This document shows positions 30,946 through 38,661 of a stretch of DNA of 64,000 nucleotides, one piece after another. The position numbers were made by a program, and so were the translations under genes. The stretch's first letter is position 1. Each line of letters begins with the position of its first letter. The stretch comes from Prostheceraeus crozeri (Eukaryota; Platyhelminthes; Polycladida; Euryleptidae), in contig CAJQUW010008996.1 of NCBI GenBank assembly GCA_907163375.1, positions 253,001 through 317,000 of the forward strand. The letters are read 5' to 3'. Below the pieces are notes generated by a model. It was not told the origin of the DNA. It was given only the letters and a program-made list of their open reading frames with translations, and ran no database searches.

Positions 30946-32337
30946 CCGATCGGACATTAATCATCCTCAGTTCTCGTAAATATTTTCACACAATTTTGAA
31001 GTTTATTAAATTCCAATTCAGTTAAATTATTATACTCATTAATTTGTTTTTTAAGTTTTTTAATTTCATCTTCATCTTTTGATCGTTTAATTTTAATCAT
31101 ATCACTTAACAAACGTGTTTCTAATTCTTTCAATCTTTGTTTCGGTAAACAACATATAAATTTATTAAAATCAATAGCTCCTACAGCGTAAGGAATAGGA
31201 TGAGCTGTTGAACAGTTAGGATCGGGAAAAGTTTCGAGATCCCAAATATATGTTGAACCATAGTCAATTTTTTTCTTTGTTATGATTTTATATGGACGCG
31301 TTGTTAGATTTTCATCAGTAACTGTTTTATATATGGGTTTGAAATTATTTTCAATTTCTCTAATAGCTTTTAATTTATGAGATTTATTAATTAAACAATA
31401 GTGACCAATTGTTGAACCTGCGTGAAAATAATTGTAATAAACATAATTATGAAACGTTTCAATTCCTCTAGGATTTAAATGACGATTGGCAGGACTATAA
31501 TATTGAACGCATTCTCCAAAATATTTATTGAATTGAGAAAATTTGCAGTTTGACATTACTCCTGTTCTAGATGTGGCTTTCTCTTTTATATAAAAAATTA
31601 TTAAACATTTCTTTCATCATTTCTCCTTGTTCTTCATTAAAACCTCGTAAAACATTTTAACATTTAATAAAACAAAAATCTTCAGAAGAAATATATAAAT
31701 ATTCACCGAAATATTCTTTGATTCTATATTTCATATTAATCCATGCCCCTCTATGCGATCTTTGTACTAACTTCATTCCAAAATCTTCATATTTAATATT
31801 ACCTGTAAAAATACATTCGTTAGCATCGGATTTCTCATCCAGATTCGAAAACCATGTTTCAAATGATTTTTTATTATAGAAGGTTACGTAAAAATTTTGA
31901 ATTATATTTTCCTGATCTTTAACAACTTTTCGAAGTAAATTAATAATTTTACCATTTGCTAAAAGTTTCCGCATATCATTTACTACATTAATAAAAGATA
32001 CATTTTCATATTTAATTTCATTTGGATTAAATAAATTACATAAATCATCACCAAGCTCATCCTTAATTCTATCATCAAAAAAGATATCAGTAATAGGAGT
32101 TTCTAATATTTCTTTTGTTCCACTTTTCTGTTTTTTAATATTACGTCTAATACTACGCCTACTACGTTTCTGTTTTTAATACGTTTACTACGTTTACTAT
32201 GTTTAATTTGCGCATCAAACTCAGCAGTTTGTTTCTTGATTAATTCATCAATCCTAGACGTTTGTCCGAGAGACATTTCACGATTCATATTTTTTAAAAG
32301 AAAAAATGAATTTTTACATAGAACCTCGGTTCCGTTT

Positions 32338-32643
32338 TTACATATACACAGGAATATGTAATTGATGTAATGTTTCTAATTCATGTGTTGTTAAATGTTC
32401 TTTCTTAACCAAACACCATAAATTATTATACGCCAAAAATACTCGGAAACTTCTTAAACAAAGTGGAAAGTCTTTTGTTTTAACACACGGTTTAATACCA
32501 TGTTTTGTTTTATAATCTGTAACGAGCGCTACGTATTTATGATGATAATAAAATCTAACTTCTTTCTTCGAATTTACAGGATTTGTAGGATGACGATAAT
32601 CTTTTAAAACTGGTACATGCTCTATCTTGTAAGCATTCAACAT
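32338..32643 (-). CDS. Element B small protein of unknown function, 101 residues
   Basis: Not recognised. It is rich in aromatic and basic residues (VRFYYHHKYVALVTDYKTK, RSFRVFLAYNNLWCLVKK) with no clear zinc site or membrane span. It is intact and lies between PolB and the packaging ATPase on the same strand, each gene preceded by the A/T tract seen before most element B genes. A single small globular domain is likely. Confidence 0.6.
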   Translation of the reverse strand: MLNAYKIEHVPVLKDYRHPTNPVNSKKEVRFYYHHKYVALVTDYKTKHGIKPCVKTKDFPLCLRSFRVFLAYNNLWCLVKKEHLTTHELETLHQLHIPVYM

Positions 32644-32691
32644 ATTTTTTTATTTTTATTAACAAAAAATTTATAAGAAAAAATTATTCGA

Positions 32692-33456
32692 TCACTCCGC
32701 GAAAATATTTTCTATAACTCTATCATGAATTTTTTTATCAATATTAATTGTGATAAATCCATAATCTTTTGACCAAGCATTGTTACACGATTGTTTAAAT
32801 TCATCTTTATTTCTTACACATAAATCTCTTAACAAATCACTTAAGTTTCTTGCATTTACATGTATTTCAAATAGTATAAATATATTTGCATTCTTTCTAA
32901 TAACACTTCCGTCTAATGAATACATACTTTGCGTTAAATAAAATACACTACAGTTATTATGTCTACCTCTTGTGAAATAATTTCTCTGAACTGACTGATT
33001 TCTATCATTAACACAATCATCAAAAATTACACAATGTTTCATTGTTTTATCTAGTTTACTAGGATCTTGCATATTACCACTATCATCTATTAATTGTATT
33101 TTTATATGCTTATTTTTATTAGATTCTACTAACTGATTATTTTTTGCTGCTTCTTCACACCACGAACTTATTTCTTCTTCATCTTCAGATTTTTCGTATT
33201 CTTTGAATAATGAAGCAATTGCTGTTTTTTTAAGATTATTTTCAAATCCATATTTTAAAAATTGATAGACGGGTTGTTCTGCCGTTGTTGTATAAATTAT
33301 AAGATTGTTATAATCCAAAAAATTTGGAGTCGTTAAAATTTTAAATAATAGATACGTTTTTCCACATCCTGATCTTCCACAAATAACTGACAAAACTTTA
33401 TTAGATAAATTTGGCTGATGATTAAATTTAAGTTTTTTTTTGTTTACTTCACTCAT
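32692..33456 (-). CDS. Element B A32-like packaging ATPase
   Basis: 254 residues, intact. Walker A is GRSGCGKT (27-34), Walker B is CVIFDDC (142-148), and the motif RNYFTRGRHNNCSVFYLTQS (160-180) carries the conserved Arg and sensor Gln of FtsK/HerA-type viral packaging ATPases. These use ATP to drive genomic DNA into a preformed capsid. Length and motif spacing are those of Polinton and virophage members. It is followed on the same strand by PolB and preceded by the penton gene. The gene is one of the best preserved of element B. Confidence 0.9.
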   Translation of the reverse strand: MSEVNKKKLKFNHQPNLSNKVLSVICGRSGCGKTYLLFKILTTPNFLDYNNLIIYTTTAEQPVYQFLKYGFENNLKKTAIASLFKEYEKSEDEEEISSWCEEAAKNNQLVESNKNKHIKIQLIDDSGNMQDPSKLDKTMKHCVIFDDCVNDRNQSVQRNYFTRGRHNNCSVFYLTQSMYSLDGSVIRKNANIFILFEIHVNARNLSDLLRDLCVRNKDEFKQSCNNAWSKDYGFITINIDKKIHDRVIENIFAE

Positions 33457-33542
33457 TTTTTAATAAAAAAATTTATTTTTATTTTATTTTTAATTTTAAA
33501 GAAGAAGAAGAAAATTAAACTTCTCTAGCTTCGCGTAGGACT

Positions 33543-34331
33543 TTATACCTCCCGAACCAAAAGATCTATCATAATCTCTTCACCTCCAAAATTTATTTCT
33601 TGTCCTTTTTCATCAGTGATTCTAATGTTGATGTTGTTAATAGTTTTTCTTGTAATAGGGAAATATATTAATGTTTTTGGAATTACATTTAATCTATAAC
33701 CAATGGGTACAGTAAAAGCTGGAAAACTGAATATTAAATTTAATAATTTACCATTTATATATCCTCCTTCAATAATGTCACAATGTACAACAATTGAATT
33801 TATTTCAGTTATTTTTGGAATCTTCTAACCTAAATGATAACCTTGACTATAGGTTTGTTTATTAAATCCTAATAGCTTTGACAATGATCTATCATGATTA
33901 AAATCAACTTGATGATTTTCGTCTAAAGTAAGAGAAAATTTATTAACTGCCGGTTCAACTGCAAAATGTAATTGTTTATCATCTTTAAATGGTATACCTA
34001 AATTTCTCTTAATTTCATTTGATATTGATTCAACTTCGTAAGAACCAGGAAGAAAAGTTAATATTTTCCATGTTTTGCCTTTATCAGTAGAATATCTAAA
34101 TTGATCATTCACATCTTTGATAACGTTTTGAATAGTGTTAAATGTAGAGAAACTAGTCAATGCAATTTGATAATTTTTATTTTGTTCCAAATGTAGAATG
34201 GGTTCTAAATTACAAGTGTGTGATGAAGTAGTTGTTATAATTTTTAACGTCGTACTAAATTTTTATGAACCCAAAATCTCTGTCAAATTTTCTAAATGAT
34301 TATTAATTTTGTCTAAATCTGCTGAACACAT
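33543..34331 (-). pseudogene. Element B penton-like minor capsid protein, two in-frame stops
   Basis: The sequence matches Polinton single-jelly-roll penton proteins: NKNYQIALTSFSTFNTIQNV, the strand block FLPGSYEVESISNEI, SLTLDENHQVDFNHDRSLSK followed by LLGFNKQTYSQG. After a TAG (33825-33827) in the same frame come INSIVVHCDIIEGGYINGK and IGYRLNVIPKTLIYFPI, with the family ending NINIRITDEKGQEINFGGEE. From the probable start at 34331 an in-frame TAA lies at about 34263-34265, so the conserved part may start later. Pentameric copies cap the capsid vertices. The stops suggest decay. Confidence 0.8.
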
Positions 34332-34397
34332 TTTTTAGTTAAAATTTTGAATAAATATTTTTTTATAAAAAAATTAGAAACAACATATTTCAGCTAC

Positions 34398-34408
34398 GGG
34401 CGAAGCCC
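34398..34408. repeat. GC-rich hairpin 3' of the coiled-coil gene
   Basis: GGGC-GAA-GCCC, 10 bases beyond the stop of the minus-strand gene at 34418. Confidence 0.75.
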
Positions 34409-34417
34409 TGGAGGACA

Positions 34418-35305
34418 TCAGAGATGACCGGTTATACTTTTATAATCCTCTTCATTTAGAATCTTCTTTTCTAACAGTCTTTTCAATATAGCATGAATTT
34501 CATTGAAACTAGAATTATGTCCTTCTTTTATTGCAGATATTAAAATATTTAATCTATTTAGTAATTCTTGTGGATCATCTGGTAAAAATATGGTTGTTTC
34601 TGTTTTCTGTTTTTCAGATAAACCTTTCCCTACTTTAACTCCCGTTGATGATAAATTTTCTAATTGTTTATAACGTCTTAGAGACTTTACTGCACCAACT
34701 CTATCTAACATAGCTTTATATTTTATAAGATCTTCTACAGCATAATTATTTAAATCTGCTCCTCTTAAAAGATTAACAAAATTTCTATCTAAATTAAAAG
34801 GAGATTTATCTGGTGAAAAAATTAAACCTCGAAAAGGTTGTGGAAATATATCTTTTTGTCCGAGATAAAATCTAGGTATTGTTTTTCCATCTATAAATGA
34901 AATAGAATGTTCAAATTGCATAGATTTTGGTAATTTCTTATTAATGTTTGATTCTAGTAATCCATAGTCATCTAATATAGTTTTGTGCTCTGGATCGGTT
35001 ATATCAATTTGTTTATCATTATTTGTACTTTCTTTTTCAAGAGTTTTAAATGGTTTCATAGTTTTTTCAAAATCAGTTTTTACTTGCTCGGTTTGCTGCA
35101 TTTTTTCAAACATATCAGATTGAATACCAGCTTTTATCATTCTATGTTGAAGATGATTTTCTTTCATAATATTTCTTTGTTTTATTAACTCTTCTAATTG
35201 TTTTATTCTTTTAAAATTATCAGCTCTAATTTTATCCATTTTTAAAATATAATATTTGAATTTTGTGGTAACATTGGAATACAGCAAAAACATTTTACTG
35301 AACAA
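34418..35305 (-). CDS. Element B conserved coiled-coil protein of unknown function
   Basis: Up to 295 residues; the Met at residue 23 (35239, MDKIRADNFKRIKQ) is a more likely start because the first 22 residues are low-complexity. It begins with a long charged helix and has a central stretch FIDGKTIPRFYLGQKDIFPQ. The C-terminal block TIFLPDDPQELLNRLNILIS with EGHNSSFNEIHAILKRLLE resembles a block found in unnamed Polinton late genes (LxxRLxxLxxxxxAGNNxxxNE). It is probably a structural or assembly protein and was not identified further. Intact, in a minus-strand run with penton and ATPase. Confidence 0.6.
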   Translation of the reverse strand: MFSKMFLLYSNVTTKFKYYILKMDKIRADNFKRIKQLEELIKQRNIMKENHLQHRMIKAGIQSDMFEKMQQTEQVKTDFEKTMKPFKTLEKESTNNDKQIDITDPEHKTILDDYGLLESNINKKLPKSMQFEHSISFIDGKTIPRFYLGQKDIFPQPFRGLIFSPDKSPFNLDRNFVNLLRGADLNNYAVEDLIKYKAMLDRVGAVKSLRRYKQLENLSSTGVKVGKGLSEKQKTETTIFLPDDPQELLNRLNILISAIKEGHNSSFNEIHAILKRLLEKKILNEEDYKSITGHL

Positions 35306-35344
35306 ATTATTTTTTTATTGCTTTGTTGTCTGACATCTTTTCGT

Positions 35345-36124
35345 TTAAAGTTTTCTCGTTTTAAGTTTGTTTAATAAAGTTTTGTTTAATAAAGTTTTGC
35401 TTAAATTTTCGCTTAAAGTTTTTAGCTCTTCTAAAAAAATTTTGTCATTTTCTTCATTAGAAATTTTACCATCACTAGAAATTTTGCCATCCTGTTTATT
35501 CTTATCATCAACTTTTTCGGACTGTAATTGAAAGGTTTGATTTACTTCATTAGCTATTTGATCAAATTTTTCAATCTCATCTAACGTAATAACATTATCA
35601 TCACATACTCTTTGAAAGTAGTAGTGTAATTTGTCATAAACTTCTTTAATATGTAAATGCTTAGTTTTTAATGATTTTCGTTTCTTAGTTATTAAAGATT
35701 TATCTAACATTGTAACAAGTGAAGTTGCAAAAACACCCGTACCTGTTAAAGCAGTAGCAACTACTGGAATTACTAAAACACCTGAAGATATAACAATTGT
35801 TAAAGCACCTAAACTTATTGTTAAGAATATGCCAATTCCTTGTGTTACATTCTTAACTTTAGTCCATCTCTTTCTTAATTTTTTATAATGCTCTAATCTT
35901 AATAATAATTGAGATTCCTTATCTTTCATATACCTAACTCTATCTTTGTGTTTTTCTTTGTTCATCTTTTCGATGTTTATCTTTTCAATGTTCATTAAAG
36001 TAGAACTACGTTCATATGATAACGAAGGATATATTCTTGCGGTTTCTTCCATTTCTGAAGTTCCTTCCACTTTTGTTTCATCCACTTTTGTTTCTTCCAT
36101 TTTTAAAGAAATATTATTAGTCAC
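35345..36124 (-). CDS. Element B membrane protein with two adjacent helices
   Basis: 259 residues, intact. The hydrophilic N-terminal 100 residues include a helical basic part (YKKLRKRWTKVKNVTQG). Two close hydrophobic segments follow (GIFLTISLGALTIVISSG and VLVIPVVATALTGTGVFATS, about 107-150), then SLITKKRKSLKTKHLHIKEV and a helical C-terminus with VITLDEIEKF. The arrangement 'KxxxG..LTxSLG...Gxx(hydrophobic)...K.+KH..I ... IsxEEf' is a known recurring Polinton gene of unknown role, probably in membranes of the assembly site or virion. It is the last gene before the right inverted repeat. Confidence 0.6.
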   Translation of the reverse strand: MTNNISLKMEETKVDETKVEGTSEMEETARIYPSLSYERSSTLMNIEKINIEKMNKEKHKDRVRYMKDKESQLLLRLEHYKKLRKRWTKVKNVTQGIGIFLTISLGALTIVISSGVLVIPVVATALTGTGVFATSLVTMLDKSLITKKRKSLKTKHLHIKEVYDKLHYYFQRVCDDNVITLDEIEKFDQIANEVNQTFQLQSEKVDDKNKQDGKISSDGKISNEENDKIFLEELKTLSENLSKTLLNKTLLNKLKTRKL

Positions 36125-36199
36125 ATGATATATTTTAAAAACCTGAAAGATGGATAAAATTCATGAATTTGAAATTCTTAACTTTTATGATTTTCGGTG

Positions 36200-36539
36200 T
36201 CCTGGAACGGTCATGATTTGAGCAAGAAAATGATCATAATCACAAATTTGAGATTCTTAACTTTTATGATTTTCGGTGTCCTGGAACGGTCATGATTTTA
36301 AGGGCGGGTGAAAATTGTAATTCTCAAATTTTGAGATTTTGAAAAATTTGAAAATTGGGTATTTTTAAAAACGCTTAAATTTTCGCCCTTCGGCCTTCGG
36401 CCACGTGAAATTTGAAGTCTACCTAAATTTTTGAAATTTTGATTTTTTGAAAAAACCCGCAAAAGTGTGACATCCGGCGCAAGCGACGCGAAGCAAAGCG
36501 AAGCGAAGCGTCGCGCCGGATGTCACACTATATACTACT
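36200..36539 (-). repeat. Element B right terminal inverted repeat with tip hairpin
   Basis: The same 17-bp stem as on the left lies at 36464-36480 and 36513-36529, starting 10 bp from the tip. The inner end carries a second copy of the GGTGTCCTGGAACGGTCATG unit (36196 and 36278), so the repeat edge is a small tandem duplication. Confidence 0.9.
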
Positions 36540-36545
36540 GTTATC
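36540..36545. repeat. Element B target duplication, right
   Basis: GTTATC, equal to 18239-18244. Confidence 0.92.
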
Positions 36546-36604
36546 AAATAATCCTGAATAGTTCCCTTTAAGCCTTGTCTATGAAAACGTAAAAATCTTT
36601 TCAT
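36546..36604 (-). pseudogene. Element A gene X, 5' part
   Basis: Starts with MKRFLRFHRQGLKGTIQDYL and runs into the element B target site. The element C homologue reads LRFHRQSLRGVIRDYIISFH at the same place, so the reading continues at 18238 on the far side of element B. Removing B and one GTTATC leaves the frame unchanged at the joint. This shows that A was already in place when B arrived. Confidence 0.78.
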
Positions 36605-36638
36605 AAAGCATTTATTGAATGACTTTAACAAGCATACG

Positions 36639-37211
36639 TTACAAACCCTTGGTTTGAAAAAGATAAAATAGATACAGTTGGTAGCTATCATATAGCGAGC
36701 AATGATAATCAAACATTGCTTTGGCAGTGTTGAGGTAAGGAGGAAAGAAACATTGATTGTGAATGTGGCCACTGCAACTAACATTTAAAATAGGAAAACT
36801 CAATTCCTTAAAACGTTTCGTGACTTCATGATAGTGTTCATGAACCCTGCTATCCCAAGGTGGAAGTAGAATATCCTCAATGATTAGATTAGGAAATAGC
36901 TTCCTCTTCTTGGCAGGATCATTGCAAAAGACACGCACAACATTGAAAGCTGCTAACCATCTTTTAAATTCAATAAGAAGAGCACTTTCACTAGAAAATC
37001 CAAGGTCTTCCAAGAATTGCTGATTAAGTCCATGGATGTGTTTTCTCGCCCATCTATCAGCGTTGGGATGACAGTTGGCATGTTGATGGTAGACACTAAC
37101 AATCTGATACGACCAATTGTCCATAGCAATAGCACTGAGCTCCTGTACAGGTTCACCCTCACAATCCATGAAAGTGATGATAGATGACTGAAGAGGAAAT
37201 TTACATATCAT
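36639..37211 (-). CDS. Element A DnaQ-like exonuclease homologue
   Basis: 190 residues, unbroken. Exo I-like FMDCEGEPVQELSAI (14-28) has the D-x-E pair. KHIHGLNQQFLEDLGF matches the 'HGIT..fL' segment after Exo I in DnaQ proteins. VVRVFCNDPAKKRKLF stands where Exo II (N..D) is expected. HCSLYDSYQLYLFY near residue 178 matches the Exo III H-x4-D pattern. Together they suggest a DEDDh 3'-5' exonuclease fold, perhaps a proofreading or DNA-processing partner of PolB. The Exo II site is unusual, so activity is uncertain. Cys/His residues in SCSGHIHNQC could bind metal. The element C copy (56177-56740) is decayed. Confidence 0.6.
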   Translation of the reverse strand: MICKFPLQSSIITFMDCEGEPVQELSAIAMDNWSYQIVSVYHQHANCHPNADRWARKHIHGLNQQFLEDLGFSSESALLIEFKRWLAAFNVVRVFCNDPAKKRKLFPNLIIEDILLPPWDSRVHEHYHEVTKRFKELSFPILNVSCSGHIHNQCFFPPYLNTAKAMFDYHCSLYDSYQLYLFYLFQTKGL

Positions 37212-37238
37212 ACAGTTTTGCTCATCTGATGAAAAATC

Positions 37239-37439
37239 CTATATTATATTACAAAATGAAGAATTACATCGATGTTGTTTACGACAAAATACACAAATAA
37301 CATGATGACAGCGAAGAAGTAAAATGTATCTGATAAGTCCACGTCTGCGGCACTCAAAGCACATAAGCGAATTGTCATAAGGTAGTGATAGGAAAGGATT
37401 AGTGATTCTCCTTCTTTGATCTGCGTTTGCCGGTAACAT
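37239..37439 (-). CDS. Element A RING-like zinc protein (second)
   Basis: 66 residues. The C-terminal part reads LMCFECRRRGLIRYILLLRC then HHVICVFCRKQHRCNSSFCN, giving Cys/His pairs C-x2-C, C-H-H, C-x2-C, C-x5-C. The homologue in element C (55975-56154) keeps every Cys and His. The spacing fits a compact RING or treble-clef zinc fold. It ends 28 bases before the exonuclease start and overlaps the 3' end of the preceding frame, so the three are likely cotranscribed. Confidence 0.6.
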   Translation of the reverse strand: MLPANADQRRRITNPFLSLPYDNSLMCFECRRRGLIRYILLLRCHHVICVFCRKQHRCNSSFCNII

Positions 37440-38188
37440 TCTTCTGACTTGCGCTTCGTACCATTCTCGTTGAGGATTTGATCAATGATGCCATGGACGT
37501 CTGGTTGCTTTGGGATATATAGGATGGATTGAGTATGCATCGATATAGAGGCTAATTTGTTATTCTGGTGATGGCCATAATATATTCCACTTATTGTAAA
37601 ACGAATATCCCAAGTACCTTCTGCAAGGTCTTCACATCTGATGGGTGTTACTTGATCTCCATCCTTTTTATAGTATGAGCACCAATGCGATAGTGGTAAA
37701 GAAAGCTTTTTACCATCCCATATCTTTTTATGTGGAGGATCATTGTCATCTCCCGCCCTCCATTCTTTGCTAAGGGGAGTAGGGATGTCCATATTTAATG
37801 TTACAAAATCTTCAATAATATCGAGTTGGCGACGTATGTATGGACTCACAGGAATGACTACGTAGTCCCCATACTGATCCTTTAGCATCTTCACATCACT
37901 GGAACGGAGCATTCCCGTTTGCAATGCAATACAATGTCCGCAATAGCGTATGGCTTGCCTAAATCTACGCTGTAGTGGTGTAGGATTATATACCTTTGCT
38001 GCCTCTTCCATTGGTCTCAGCAGTAAATGGTTTGATTGCAGCGAACCTTGTAGCGTCTGGACACTGTCTTTCCCTCTAAGTGTAGTAGATGTAGTGGATG
38101 CCTGGAAATAGAAAGATATTATTAAGTTTACATTCAAGGGAGGAGAGGAAGGAAAGTTCCAACTTACCATTTCAGTTGGATAATACAA
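37440..38188 (-). CDS. Element A putative ssDNA-binding-like protein with a 66-nt intron
   Basis: The conserved core shared with 55281-56003 and 57777-58412 runs VVIPVSPYIRRQLDIIEDFV, then NMDIPTPLSKEW, LPLSHWCSYY, and a second half ending in WDIRFTISGIYYGHHQNNKL plus ASISMHTQ. The two-part strand-rich layout, and position next to exonuclease and X, suggest an OB-fold single-strand DNA-binding protein; this is inference. At 38167-38102 lies a clean GTAAGTT...TTTCCAG intron after an ATG (38170-38168), so the hydrophobic text there is intron, not a signal peptide. The frame continues past its natural end across the RING-like gene in another phase. Confidence 0.55.
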
Positions 38189-38529
38189 CAGTGATGTAGA
38201 GAGAGAGAGAGAGAGAACGTGCGTCCGTCACTTGCAAGATTCAAAGATGGAATGATTTTCACTCTGAAAACCTTTTTATTTATAAATAAAATGCATGATT
38301 CTCATTTGACGACGATCCTCATTGGTCAATGAATGATAATGATGTCAAACGGACAAAGCATCATAAACTCTATAGTTGTTGAGGGAAAGTAGTCAGAGAC
38401 CTATAAAATTTTGGAACTTCAACCTGAAACCATCCCAAAGTCTGTCACAGGCGATTCTGAACAATTTTGGTTTTCACCTCTCTAGCTCTGTCGTTTTCGA
38501 GGGGGGTGGGGGCGAAGACACAACACTCT

Positions 38530-38655
38530 CACCCGGTCGGTCGGCCCAGCCTACTCGGTCGCTGAGCCAAGCCAGCCTGGGAGCTCTCTCCAACAATCTG
38601 TCGTTTTCGAGGGGCAGGCCCGCCCTGTGTTTAAAGTGGAGTATTTATTACTACT
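38530..38655 (-). repeat. Element A right terminal inverted repeat
   Basis: Partner of 11608-11735, followed by the target duplication GCTGTG (38656-38661). Confidence 0.8.
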
Positions 38656-38661
38656 GCTGTG

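Larger units (their letters stand above)
28766..32288 (-). pseudogene. Element B family-B DNA polymerase, several lesions
   Basis: Motifs in order: Exo I TYIWDLETFP (31240 region), Exo II LIAHNSSGFDSYF, Exo III PYLVNDILSLAF, polymerase motif A LMAFDATSLYQSAM, motif B LMNSLYGKT, motif C YTDTDSIY. It is a protein-primed-type PolB, the replicase of Polintons. The N-terminal 250 residues (32288-31657) carry a basic region and would hold the terminal-protein part. Lesions are a frame change near 32173-32177, TAA at 31657, a frame change near 31580, TAA at 30957, a frame change near 30740 and TGA at 29513-29515. Two GC-rich palindrome clusters sit inside the gene (30159-30202 and 30922-30945). It is certainly non-functional as written unless many are base-call errors. 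Confidence 0.88.
18245..36539. mobile_element. Element B: near-complete AT-rich Polinton/adintovirus-like provirus
   Basis: The termini AGTAGTATATAGTGTGAC are perfect inverted repeats at 18245 and 36539, flanked by the 6-bp duplication GTTATC. The 18,295 bp between them hold integrase, protease, PolB, packaging ATPase, major and minor capsid genes and accessory genes. That is the diagnostic Polinton set, so this is an endogenised double-stranded DNA virus or self-synthesising transposon. The base composition is far more AT-rich than the host. Genes with capsid functions lie mostly on the minus strand. Several genes carry frameshifts or stops, so this copy is probably not competent as sequenced. 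Confidence 0.93.
11608..38655 (-). mobile_element. Element A: degraded Polinton carrying a nested LINE and nested element B
   Basis: The left end AGTAGTAATGAATACTCCAC (11608) and the right end, read on the minus strand from 38655, AGTAGTAATAAATACTCCAC, are terminal inverted repeats. GCTGTG at 11602-11607 and 38656-38661 is a perfect 6-bp target duplication, as made by Polinton integrases, and AG is the usual Polinton terminus. Without the LINE (about 3.1 kb) and element B (18.3 kb plus its duplication), A is only about 5.6 kb. It keeps integrase, part of the packaging ATPase, a putative ssDNA-binding-like protein, an exonuclease-like protein, two RING-like proteins and gene X. PolB, major capsid and protease genes are missing. 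Confidence 0.88.
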
